Part shown: in pieces, positions 7,629 to 14,694 of the stretch
How the letters are laid out: each line of letters starts with the position of its first letter
Numbering within the stretch: the stretch's first letter is position 1
Assembly (NCBI GenBank): GCA_900320925.1
Contig: ONUD01000123.1
Coordinates: 1-15,279, forward strand
DNA: 15,279 nucleotides
DNA from: an uncultured Eubacteriales bacterium
GTDB lineage: Bacteria; Bacillota; Clostridia; Oscillospirales; Acutalibacteraceae
Direction of reading: 5' to 3'
Program-made: the position numbers and the translations under genes
Notes under the pieces: generated by a model
What the model was told of the DNA's origin: nothing
Database searches by the model: none
Seen by the model: the letters and a program-made list of their open reading frames with translations, nothing else

Positions 7629-9332
7629 TTAGTCATTGGAGATGGTCATGTCGATAAACTCCTCATAGGAGGTCAGACCCGCAATGACATCTCGTCTGAC
7701 ATTTTCTTTCATCGGTATCATACCCTCTGCGATGGCCTGTTCACGGAGGTCATCAGTACTTTTTCCTTCGGTGATGGCTCTTTTGAGGGTAGTGGTCAGC
7801 ATCATGACCTCATGCACAGCGATACGTCCCTTGTAACCCTTTTTGTTGCAGCGGTCACAGCCGCATTTTCTGTAGAGGGTAATTTCCTCATTCGGGTCAA
7901 GCTCCAGGGCAATGCGTTCATTCTGGTCAGGGCTGTAGGCCTCCTTGCATTCCACACACAGACGTCTTGCCAGCTTCTGGGCGATAATGCCGAGCAGAGC
8001 CGAGGACACCATGTAAGGTTCGATGCCCATATCGACAAGACGGGCAACGGAGCTTGGTGCATCGTAGGTATGGAGGGTAGAAAGCACCAAGTGACCGGTG
8101 ATAGCTGCCTGGACGGCGATACCTGCTGTTTCGCCGTCACGGATCTCACCGAGCATGATAATATCGGGGTCCTGACGGAGGATGCTTCGGAGGGCTGCCG
8201 CAAAGGTCAGACCTGCTTTTTCGTTGGTCTGTACCTGCGTAATACCGGGGCAGATCATTTCGACAGGGTCTTCAACGGTAATGATGTTGATATCTTCCGC
8301 CATCACCTCATGCAGTGCGGTATAGAGGGTGGTGGATTTACCGGAACCGGTTGCACCTGTAACGAGGATGATACCACGGTTACTTTTGACGAGGTGGTCA
8401 AATTTTTTCAGGTTCTCGGGGAGGAAGCCGATATTTTCCTTTTTCAGTTCCATGCCCAGAGAGGTCGTAATACGCATAACGATCTTCTCGCCGAACAGGC
8501 TGGGAAGAACGGAAATACGGAAGTCGATTTCTTTTCCGCCGACACGGTAGTTAATACGGCCGTCCTGCGGGATACGTTTTTCGGCGATGTTCATATTGCC
8601 GATAAACTTGATACGGGAGGTAACGGAGGGAATCAGTTCCGGACTGGTTTCCATGTAGGTCTGCAAATGACCGTCGATACGGAAACGGATCCGCAGGCAT
8701 TTTTCCATTGGTTCAATATGAATATCGGAGGTCTTGGAGAAGATGGCCTCTTCGATCATGGTATTGACGAAACGGATAATCGGCTGGTCATTGGCATTGG
8801 AGTCTTTGGCAGCCTCTTCTGCTTCGAGCTGTGCCTGTGATTTGCCGCCCTTGGATTCGAGGAATTCTTTTGCATCGTCGATTGCTTTCTGAGCCGCATA
8901 CAGTTCACGGAGCTTGCCGGCAATTTTAGACGGTTCTGCAATAACGGGGCGTATCTTCATTTTGGCGGCAATGGAAATATCTTTCAACCCCTGATAATTG
9001 AGCGGGTCACCGATTGCCACTGTCAGGAAACGTCCCTCTTGTTCGATAGGGATAACCATATGGGTCTGTGCCATTTCCTCGGGAATGAGGCTGCTGACAT
9101 CTTCGGGGAGCGTGACCTCATCGAGATCCACATAAGGAATAAACAGCTGTTTTTCAAGAGCCTTGCAAACCTGTTGTTCGGTGACGATCTTATCCTCAAT
9201 CAGAAGATCTGCTACACGTTTGCCCTTGTTCTGTTCTTCTTTTTGTTTTTGCAGCACTTCCGCAAGCTGTTCTTCGGTAATATCGCCCGAATTGATAAGA
9301 ATTTGTCCGATTTTCAAGTTACTTACTCTCAT
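7629..9332 (-). CDS. pilB: Type IV pilus extension ATPase PilB
   Basis: 567 residues, standard for PilB/GspE. An MshEN-type N domain (about 1-140) contains two helical-repeat motifs, at 7-30 and 39-62. A linker follows, then the N2 domain from about 185 and the ATPase core: Walker A GATGSGKST (326-334), Asp box T-V-E-D-P-V-E (352-358), Walker B DPDIIMLGE (388-396), His box GHLVLSTLHT (413-422). A zinc-binding set of cysteines is present at 459, 462, 492 and 495 (C490 nearby). It powers pilus polymerisation from the cytoplasmic face of PilC. The ATG has a strong GGGAGGA RBS about 5 nt upstream, within the 12-nt gap after pilD. The first MshEN motif begins K-I-G rather than the common R-L-G, so c-di-GMP binding is uncertain. 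Confidence 0.97.
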   Translation of the reverse strand: MRVSNLKIGQILINSGDITEEQLAEVLQKQKEEQNKGKRVADLLIEDKIVTEQQVCKALEKQLFIPYVDLDEVTLPEDVSSLIPEEMAQTHMVIPIEQEGRFLTVAIGDPLNYQGLKDISIAAKMKIRPVIAEPSKIAGKLRELYAAQKAIDDAKEFLESKGGKSQAQLEAEEAAKDSNANDQPIIRFVNTMIEEAIFSKTSDIHIEPMEKCLRIRFRIDGHLQTYMETSPELIPSVTSRIKFIGNMNIAEKRIPQDGRINYRVGGKEIDFRISVLPSLFGEKIVMRITTSLGMELKKENIGFLPENLKKFDHLVKSNRGIILVTGATGSGKSTTLYTALHEVMAEDINIITVEDPVEMICPGITQVQTNEKAGLTFAAALRSILRQDPDIIMLGEIRDGETAGIAVQAAITGHLVLSTLHTYDAPSSVARLVDMGIEPYMVSSALLGIIAQKLARRLCVECKEAYSPDQNERIALELDPNEEITLYRKCGCDRCNKKGYKGRIAVHEVMMLTTTLKRAITEGKSTDDLREQAIAEGMIPMKENVRRDVIAGLTSYEEFIDMTISND

Positions 9333-9344
9333 AATGTCCTCCCG

Positions 9345-10178
9345 TTAAAAATGAAAAAGCTCAAGATAACTGTTTGCCAGGAAATGGACAGCGTCAAACA
9401 GTACAATATAACCTATCAGTGCCACGGTGATATAGGGGCCGAATGCCAGATAGGACTGTGCCGTCAGGATTTCCTGTTCCGATTCTTCTGTTTCCTCCTC
9501 CGCTTCCGCAGGGCGGGAAGTACGCCTTGCTGCGGCAAGGATCACAAGGAAGCAAACGGTTGCTGTCAGCAGTGAAATAAGAAAGGCATAGACGGTACCC
9601 GGAAAGCCTGTCAGCAGACCGACTGCTGCAAAGAGCTTGACATCACCGAAGCCCATGCCCTCCTTTTTATAGACCAGCATACCGATAAAGTCAATCAGCA
9701 GCATGGCACCTGCACCGATGACTGCCCCTAACAGCGGCGACCACCATACAAAGTGGAGGATCCGAAAGCCTCTTGCTATATCATATATGCTGAGTCCCAC
9801 CGCTATGATACCCACGGCAGCGGTAAACTGGTCAGGGATAATCATATACTTCAGGTCGCACACAGCAATCATCAGTGCAAAAAAAATGATTCCTGCCAAA
9901 CCAATAAAATACACATCAAAGCCCTGATTGAACTGTACCCTGCAAAGGGCAAGGCACAACACCGACAGCACTGACAGCAGGATGCCTTCCCGTCGAAAGC
10001 TGACCCTGCTGCCTGTCAGCAGTTCGGGGGCAGGTGTTTCACCGTAGTCACACAGCCAAGAGGCCGGAACTTTGTTAATGACCCACACTGCCAGCCATGC
10101 CAGGAACACTCCCAAGGGAAGACAGGCGACCAGCCAGAGGATGCCGCCTGTTGTTTGAAGATAGTCAAGGATCTGCAT
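9345..10178 (-). CDS. pilD: Prepilin peptidase PilD (type IV prepilin leader peptidase)
   Basis: 277-residue polytopic membrane protein. The two aspartate motifs of the aspartic prepilin peptidases are clear: CDLKYMIIPD (107-116, Asp108) and GMGFGDVK (174-181, Asp179), the expected catalytic pair. It would cleave the leaders of PilA and the three minor prepilins after Gly. The N-terminal region only faintly recalls the usual cytoplasmic domain (G-V-F-L-A-W-L-A-V-W-V-I-N-K-V-P) and lacks the paired CxxC zinc motifs, with a single Cys at 43, so N-methylation is uncertain. An acidic loop (about 219-235, rich in Glu) precedes the last membrane segments. It starts 7 nt after the pilO stop with only a weak RBS, suggesting translational coupling, and ends 12 nt before pilB. 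Confidence 0.95.
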   Translation of the reverse strand: MQILDYLQTTGGILWLVACLPLGVFLAWLAVWVINKVPASWLCDYGETPAPELLTGSRVSFRREGILLSVLSVLCLALCRVQFNQGFDVYFIGLAGIIFFALMIAVCDLKYMIIPDQFTAAVGIIAVGLSIYDIARGFRILHFVWWSPLLGAVIGAGAMLLIDFIGMLVYKKEGMGFGDVKLFAAVGLLTGFPGTVYAFLISLLTATVCFLVILAAARRTSRPAEAEEETEESEQEILTAQSYLAFGPYITVALIGYIVLFDAVHFLANSYLELFHF

Positions 10179-10185
10179 AAGTCAC

Positions 10186-10896
10186 TCATGCAGCAGAGGC
10201 AGCAGAGGATTCTGTGGCAGCGGCAGGGCTGACAGCCGCCTCACTGCCGGAGACAATCGGAGCGTTGCTTACTTCATCGACTTTCGGCGGGAAGAAGTAA
10301 AGGCTGAGTGACACAGAGATATGGAACTTCTGGTCAGAAAGACTGAGAGAAACGACACGGCTGTTGGCATCAAGCGATACGATCGGTGTAGCGGTCAAGC
10401 TCTCCACATAGTAAGAACCATCTGATTCCAGTTCAAAGTAATCCAGTGTATCGAGCAGTTCAGACTCTGTTCCCTCAAAGTTAAAAGAAACGCTGGTAAC
10501 ATAGAGCGGATCGCCTGTTGAGGAAGTTCTTCCTTCGCCATCCACACCGGGGTCTGCAATATCCACATTGTTCAGAGAAATTTTCAGGTTATTCACCATT
10601 CTCTGAATATCAGCAGGACCCTGTGTTGCATTGACGAACAGTTTTTTGCTTTCCTCGTTGTACTTTTCCTTCATCTCCGCAATACTTTTTTCCACTTCTT
10701 CTTTACGGCTGAGGTAGTCCTCATACATCGTAATTTTAGACTGAGCGGCATCATGCTCCGTATTATAGGTATCTATTTTTTCGGAGAACGGCTTCTGCAC
10801 GAGGAACATAAACACGATGCACAGTACCAGAATCACAACGATAGCCCATATAAAGCCGGGAATAGCGACTTGTTTTTTTGCCTGTTTTTTGTTCAT
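10186..10896 (-). CDS. pilO: Type IV pilus alignment protein PilO
   Basis: 236 residues from the ATG at 10896. The ORF also opens at 10911, but GGAGGT (10904-10909) lies 7 nt before the inner ATG and overlaps the outer one, so the inner start is chosen. A short Lys-rich cytoplasmic head is followed by one membrane helix (about 12-33), a charged coiled-coil (38-85) and a ferredoxin-like alpha/beta domain (about 95-205), the PilO layout. An Ala/Ser-rich low-complexity tail ends the protein (E-S-S-A-A-S-A-A). It would pair with the PilN part of the upstream PilMN fusion on the outer face of the membrane. Sequence identity to PilO is low, as usual, so the call rests on architecture and position between pilMN and pilD. 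Confidence 0.85.
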   Translation of the reverse strand: MNKKQAKKQVAIPGFIWAIVVILVLCIVFMFLVQKPFSEKIDTYNTEHDAAQSKITMYEDYLSRKEEVEKSIAEMKEKYNEESKKLFVNATQGPADIQRMVNNLKISLNNVDIADPGVDGEGRTSSTGDPLYVTSVSFNFEGTESELLDTLDYFELESDGSYYVESLTATPIVSLDANSRVVSLSLSDQKFHISVSLSLYFFPPKVDEVSNAPIVSGSEAAVSPAAATESSAASAA

Positions 10897-10960
10897 TACT
10901 TTTACCTCCATCGGGTAACGCCTCGGATACGGCGTACACTTTTATTTTTCATCAAGTCTG

Positions 10961-12790
10961 TTATGCCGCAGAACCCGAAGAGGCAGAGGATGCCTGACTG
11001 GTCTGAGGAGCAGAGGATGACTCATTGGAAGAAGCTTTCTTTTTCTCCTGTTCTTTTTTCAGAGCAGCTTCCTGTTCTTTCTGTTCCAGTTCCTTGGTAA
11101 ACTCTTGAGCACCTTCTTCCTGAGCCTTTTCGGTGATGGTGACACTAATGCCGCCGGTATAGCCGGAAACGGTATTTTCGGCATTGCCGTTCAGAGCGAC
11201 TTTTTGTGCATTGAATCGGTCGCTCATTTTAAAGTATCCTTCATCATTGATTTTATACTTGAAGTCAACGAACGAATCGAAGTCTTTGGTAACGATGGTG
11301 GTATCGACCCTCTGCGCATTGTGCTGGAAAGTAAGACCGGAAGTGCTTTCGACCTGTTCATCAATATCGGTAAAGAAGTGTGTCACAACGCCGGAAGTTT
11401 TCATGACGGTTCTGGGGAGGGTAGCCACATCAATTTCGAGATTTTTTAATTTTTCGATATATTCTTTTTCGTCATTGACCAGTTTTTCAGCGGTCTGATA
11501 TTTGGGTTGTGCAAGGGTAGCAATATCGTTGTTTTGTCTGATCTGGAGGGCAACCCACCAACCGCCGACAGCAATCATCCATACAGCGGCAGCAAAGCCC
11601 AGACCGCCTGCCACGACGTTCCCGAGTTTGGATTTATGTTCCTTGACCATATCGGCAAGGACATTACCTCTGAGGAGGTTGGCCTCGCTGATGGGCATAT
11701 TCAAAAGACCGTTGAGAGTAATAAAGGACGTAGCGTCATAGCCTTTTTGGGCAGCGGCCTGACTGGCAACAGGAGGTCTGGCATTGCCGGAGAAGAGGTT
11801 GACAACATTTTCCATGGGGGCGGTCAGACCGACCTGACGGCAGTAGGCAGCGATATTGGGCAGTTTTGCCAGTGTATCGCAGAGTACGATCTGGTCGATG
11901 TCGATACGCATGGTAGAGATGACCATTCTGAGGTTACGGAGAATCTCGCCTGCCGCATTGTCGAGCATGGTCATCGTTTGTTTTCTGGTTTGAGCGGAGT
12001 GGCACTTGTTGCAGATACCAAGGCCTTCCTGACGGATGAGGTCAAGGGCACCGAGCTTGCTGATACCGAATTCAAGCATAAAGAGTTCTGCCACATCCTC
12101 AAGGATACTGGAGAACGACTGCTGGAAAACAGGGGCACCATTATGTAACACCACAAGACGGGTAGCCGCATAGTCCATGCTGATAACAGCGATGGCTCTT
12201 GTAGCGGAGTTCAAGTCGGTTTTAGAGGTATAGAGCATACCGGCGATGGGGGGAGCGATCTTGACGATATGCAGACCGGCGGCCTCGAAATTCGCACGGA
12301 TGTCTGTGAGCAGACCCGTATTCATGGCAAAGAGGGATGCTGAAACATCTTCGGCTTTGCTTGCCTTGCCATACTGCTGACCATATTCAAAATTGAGGAT
12401 GGTATACTTGCCGACCTCCTGATGGAGGACGCTTTCTGCCTCGACACGTGCAAATGTAGGCAAAAGCTTTTCCTTTGCCTGGGGGTGCTTATACTCTTTG
12501 GTAATCAGGACGTCCTCATCTTCGATACACATAAACAGGTCGCCCAGTTCCATATTGACGCTTTCGGCACAGCGTTTGACAAAAGCGGCAAGTTCCTCGG
12601 ATTTTTCGTAAGGGCGCTCCTTTAATGAATCATTCAGTTCGAACACCTGAGGAACATTAAATGTTGTTTCAGAGCCGGAGGGTCCCTTTCTGGATTTGAT
12701 TTGCAAACCGCCGTCAGATTTTTCATACTCGGAGGGAGTCAGGATCAAAAGTCCTCTGGTGACTTGCAGTACAGTTGCTACTGATTTCAT
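10961..12790 (-). CDS. pilM: PilM-PilN fusion, type IV pilus assembly/alignment protein
   Basis: 609 residues combining two proteins normally encoded separately. Residues 1 to about 380 form an actin-like PilM domain, with a nucleotide-fold core around 199-226 (I-A-V-I-S-M-D-Y-A-A-T-R-L). A membrane helix follows at about 391-416, then a coiled-coil (425-455) and a PilN-like extracytoplasmic domain (about 460-555), ending in a Glu/Lys- then Ser/Ala-rich tail. In standard systems the PilN N terminus binds PilM; here they are covalently joined. The pair connects the cytoplasmic motor to PilO. An unusual C-x-x-C-H (260-264) sits in the cytoplasmic part. The ATG overlaps the stop of a possible 18-codon leader ORF as ATGA. 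This is the first large gene of the operon, 64 nt before pilO. Confidence 0.9.
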   Translation of the reverse strand: MKSVATVLQVTRGLLILTPSEYEKSDGGLQIKSRKGPSGSETTFNVPQVFELNDSLKERPYEKSEELAAFVKRCAESVNMELGDLFMCIEDEDVLITKEYKHPQAKEKLLPTFARVEAESVLHQEVGKYTILNFEYGQQYGKASKAEDVSASLFAMNTGLLTDIRANFEAAGLHIVKIAPPIAGMLYTSKTDLNSATRAIAVISMDYAATRLVVLHNGAPVFQQSFSSILEDVAELFMLEFGISKLGALDLIRQEGLGICNKCHSAQTRKQTMTMLDNAAGEILRNLRMVISTMRIDIDQIVLCDTLAKLPNIAAYCRQVGLTAPMENVVNLFSGNARPPVASQAAAQKGYDATSFITLNGLLNMPISEANLLRGNVLADMVKEHKSKLGNVVAGGLGFAAAVWMIAVGGWWVALQIRQNNDIATLAQPKYQTAEKLVNDEKEYIEKLKNLEIDVATLPRTVMKTSGVVTHFFTDIDEQVESTSGLTFQHNAQRVDTTIVTKDFDSFVDFKYKINDEGYFKMSDRFNAQKVALNGNAENTVSGYTGGISVTITEKAQEEGAQEFTKELEQKEQEAALKKEQEKKKASSNESSSAPQTSQASSASSGSAA

Positions 12791-12843
12791 AAATACACCA
12801 CACTCTTAAAAAATTTTGATAAAAGATTGAACGTTTCGGCCAT
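12787..12843 (-). CDS. Possible 18-residue leader peptide coupled to pilMN
   Basis: A short ORF reads MAETFNLLSKFFKSVVYL. It has a good RBS (GAGGTG, 12849-12854; 7 nt between the GAGG core and the ATG), and its TGA overlaps the pilMN ATG as ATGA. The pilMN start has no convincing RBS of its own, so ribosomes finishing this ORF could reinitiate there. The peptide would be a short amphipathic, hydrophobic helix. The start codon lies in the loop of a small CGGC-GATG-GCCG hairpin. It is too short for statistical support and could be only a translational leader. Confidence 0.5.
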   Translation of the reverse strand: MAETFNLLSKFFKSVVYL

Positions 12844-12854
12844 CGCCGCACCTC

Positions 12855-12906
12855 AATATTACACCGCCAGCATACAGATTCCACAACACACTGACGGTTA
12901 TAATAT
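12855..12906 (-). promoter_or_regulatory. Long 5'-UTR hairpin upstream of the pilMN operon
   Basis: Minus-strand RNA from 12906 to 12891 pairs with 12870 to 12855: about 15 pairs with one bulged A and two G-U pairs, enclosing a 20-nt loop. The wobble pairs exist only on the minus-strand transcript. The hairpin begins a few nt after the predicted transcription start and ends directly beside the GAGGTG RBS of the leader ORF. It could stabilise the mRNA or control translation. It does not resemble the c-di-GMP riboswitches often seen near clostridial pilus genes. Confidence 0.6.
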
Positions 12907-12916
12907 CCTTTTTATT

Positions 12917-12945
12917 ATTTTATCACAAAAATTTGCGGACTTCAA
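12917..12945 (-). promoter_or_regulatory. Promoter of the pilMN-pilC operon
   Basis: Minus-strand -35 TTGAAG (12940-12945), 17-nt spacer, -10 TAAAAT (12917-12922) with an extended TGA just before it. The predicted start near 12910 gives a 5' UTR of about 120 nt before pilMN. The remaining gap up to the pilA terminator (12946-13069) is AT-rich with nothing else recognisable. Confidence 0.6.
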
Positions 12946-13069
12946 TGTTTATTTTGGAAAAAGGCATAATTTGTGCAGATAGCAATAATTTCAGTTAAAT
13001 ATTTATGCAATTATCCGTTTTCTTTGTGTTTTCCAACAAATATGTTTTTCTCTGATTAGCCACCTTGCA

Positions 13070-13105
13070 CAAAACAAAAACCCGAAACCGAAGTTTCGGG
13101 TTTTT
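13070..13105 (-). terminator. Rho-independent terminator of pilA
   Basis: Perfect 8-bp stem CCCGAAAC/GTTTCGGG (13081-13088 and 13093-13100). Read on the minus strand the loop is UUCG closed by C-G, an exceptionally stable tetraloop, followed by a TTTTTG-TTTTG tract. It starts about 20 nt after the pilA stop and would insulate abundant pilin mRNA from the downstream operon. Confidence 0.92.
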
Positions 13106-13123
13106 AGGTAATTCACTCAGTTA

Positions 13124-13624
13124 TTATGAATAGAGAGTGCTGAGAGTGGTGGTCCAGTCAGACATGGTGGTGTAGCCTGAGGAAGTAGCACTGCCAACAT
13201 AAACGATAGTACCGTCTGTTGTGCTGTAAGCATAGTCAGCGGCATTCTCGCCATCGAAAGAAGACTTCAGACCTGCATAATCAATAGCATCCTGTACTTT
13301 CAGGTTGCCGGCAGTAGTTCTCTTGGTAGCTGTAGTAGCGTTAGCAGCAGGAAGCTTGGAAGTAGCCAAACCGCCGAGTTCGCCTGAAGGTGAGCTAGCA
13401 TTGATAGAGCCTGCGGATACACCTGCATAGAGTTGCTTGCAAGCGGAGTCAAGAGAAGAAGCGTTGGACTGTTTGGAAGACTTCTGAGCGTTGTCAATGA
13501 TACCTACAACTGCGGGGATAGCGATAGCAGCGAGGATTGCAAGGATTGCAATAACGACAACGAGTTCAACGAGTGTGAAGCCTTTTTTGCTCTGCTTAGC
13601 GAGCAGTTTCTGTTGGAGAGTCAT
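13124..13624 (-). CDS. pilA: Major type IV pilin PilA
   Basis: 166-residue prepilin. A 15-residue leader ending Q-S-K-K-G is followed by F-T-L-V-E-L and a long hydrophobic helix (16 to about 43), with Glu at mature position 5. The mature protein of 151 residues has a small Ser/Thr/Ala/Gly-rich globular domain with one cysteine only (Cys62 of the precursor), so it lacks the disulfide loop of many Gram-negative pilins. It is probably the shaft subunit: it stands alone between a strong promoter and a strong terminator, with RBS GAAAGAGG 9 nt before the ATG. The many Ser/Thr residues could be glycosylation sites (inference). Two in-frame stop codons end the gene. Confidence 0.95.
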   Translation of the reverse strand: MTLQQKLLAKQSKKGFTLVELVVVIAILAILAAIAIPAVVGIIDNAQKSSKQSNASSLDSACKQLYAGVSAGSINASSPSGELGGLATSKLPAANATTATKRTTAGNLKVQDAIDYAGLKSSFDGENAADYAYSTTDGTIVYVGSATSSGYTTMSDWTTTLSTLYS

Positions 13625-13706
13625 GGTAGATTACCTCTTTCTAAAAAATTTTTATTTTGAACTTCACGCTCTGAAGGGAGGAACGCTTGGTTCATTTGTT
13701 GAGTAT

Positions 13707-13735
13707 ATATTAACTCTTTATTAACAAAATGTCAA
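13707..13735 (-). promoter_or_regulatory. Strong promoter of pilA
   Basis: Minus-strand perfect -35 TTGACA (13730-13735), 17-nt spacer and -10 TAATAT (13707-13712) merging into TATACT. A-rich tracts directly upstream of the -35 (13737-13760) look like an UP element. The predicted 5' UTR is about 75 nt. Consistent with a highly expressed shaft pilin. Confidence 0.75.
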
Positions 13736-13768
13736 TACTTTTTTTTGATTTTTTTAAATTGTTTCCGT

Positions 13769-13788
13769 AAAATAAACCGCTTTATTTT
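13769..13788. repeat. Perfect 8-bp dyad upstream of the pilA promoter
   Basis: aaaataaa-ccgc-tttatttt, centred about 45 bp upstream of the pilA -35. It could be a regulator site or, as its stem is all A-T, a weak terminator for the DUF1275 gene transcript. Confidence 0.5.
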
Positions 13789-13885
13789 TGTGCAGTTTAA
13801 CCAATCTTTCTTCAAATCCTCTTTTCCCCTTGCTTCTTTTATATATTTTGTTACATATTATTAATAATTTATAGGCAGGTTATAC

Positions 13886-13931
13886 ATGAACAAATTATGA
13901 ATAATTTTTGATTTGTTCATAATTTGTTCAT
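13886..13931. repeat. Perfect 16-bp inverted repeat between the DUF1275 gene and pilA
   Basis: ATGAACAAATTATGAA (13886-13901) and its exact reverse complement (13916-13931) are separated by 14 nt. Neither side has a good U-tract, so it is not a classical terminator. It may be an operator or an mRNA-stabilising 3' stem. The rest of the 13625-13996 gap holds only the pilA promoter, the smaller dyad and the 5' UTR. Confidence 0.75.
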
Positions 13932-13996
13932 ACTTTTAACTCCCCGTTCATTTTCCATTTGCAATTTGCACTCCACAAACGGATATTTTGCCCCTC

Positions 13997-14665
13997 TCAT
14001 GCAGGCTTACGGAACATCAGCACCAATACGATCAAAAGTCCTACAGTGCAAAACATCACCGCTGTTTCTCCGAACAGTGATGTCAACAATGCCCCCAGTG
14101 CCGCACCGATGATGAAAAACAGGTTGATGGCAGTGTACTTCACGGCATTGTGCAGGTCACGGGATTCTTTGCTGTATTGGTAGTGTACCAGTGCTTCGGC
14201 GGCACTCCGCAGATTGCCCGTACACATCGTTGTCGCACACACAATGCCATCTATCTTCCGAAAGCTCTGCACCTGCAACGAACATACAAAGGAAATGCAT
14301 ACATTGACTATCATGTCACACGTCCCCGTCCTCGGCATGAGGGTTGTTCCTATGACAAGAAGAATCTCTATCAAAATAATCATCTGCCGCCAGTGCAGGT
14401 GTCGGCTGTTGCCCACTTTCCGCACATACTCCGCAACGAATATCCCTACGGTAAATGCCAGTATCGGGATGAAATAGGTCAACGCTTTCAGCACATCGCC
14501 TTCCATCAGCTTCACCCCTAACAATACAATGTTCCCTGTTTGGGCATTCGCAAACACACCGCCCCTTGCTATGTAGGTGTAGGCATCAAAATATCCTCCC
14601 ACCACCGCTAACACTGCCCCTGTCCACATGGCTTCTGACATCTGTTCGTTTCTCAATTTTACCAC
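13997..14665 (-). CDS. YoaK-family (DUF1275) integral membrane protein
   Basis: Up to 222 residues, the usual DUF1275 length, with about six membrane helices. Family hallmarks are G-G-Y-F-D-A-Y-T-Y-I, F-A-N-A-Q-T-G-N-I near the N terminus, and C-T-G-N-L-R-S in the second half. The family's function is not established; small-molecule transport is often suggested. The longest frame starts at GTG 14665, but the predicted promoter places transcription start only a few nt upstream. TTG 14656 (5 nt after AGGTGG) or ATG 14641 are therefore plausible real starts. It is transcribed in the same direction as the pilus genes but has its own promoter and is separated from pilA by about 370 nt, so no pilus role is implied. 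Confidence 0.88.
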   Translation of the reverse strand: MVKLRNEQMSEAMWTGAVLAVVGGYFDAYTYIARGGVFANAQTGNIVLLGVKLMEGDVLKALTYFIPILAFTVGIFVAEYVRKVGNSRHLHWRQMIILIEILLVIGTTLMPRTGTCDMIVNVCISFVCSLQVQSFRKIDGIVCATTMCTGNLRSAAEALVHYQYSKESRDLHNAVKYTAINLFFIIGAALGALLTSLFGETAVMFCTVGLLIVLVLMFRKPA

Positions 14666-14694
14666 CTCTCCCCCATTTTACCACTTCCTCCCCC
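14656..14694. repeat. Imperfect tandem duplication at the DUF1275 gene start
   Basis: ATTTTACCAC followed by a C-rich stretch occurs twice in succession (14656-14674 and 14675-14694). The upstream copy contains the -10 element and the downstream copy contains the GTG/RBS region. Confidence 0.7.

Noticed and set aside
5270..8840. Long plus-strand ORFs opposite pilC, pilT and pilB
   Set aside because: Same codon-bias shadow effect; the minus-strand proteins carry full family motifs.
10915..10937. Small hairpin in the pilMN-pilO gap as a terminator
   Set aside because: The stem is short with a bulge and no T-tract; the operon clearly continues.
12001..12015. C-x-x-C-H in PilMN as a cytochrome c heme site
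   Set aside because: It lies in the cytoplasmic actin-like domain without a signal peptide, so heme attachment is not expected.
12787..12945. c-di-GMP (GEMM) riboswitch in front of the pilus operon
   Set aside because: Such switches are known near clostridial pilus genes, but the conserved GEMM sequence blocks are absent here; only a hairpin is seen.
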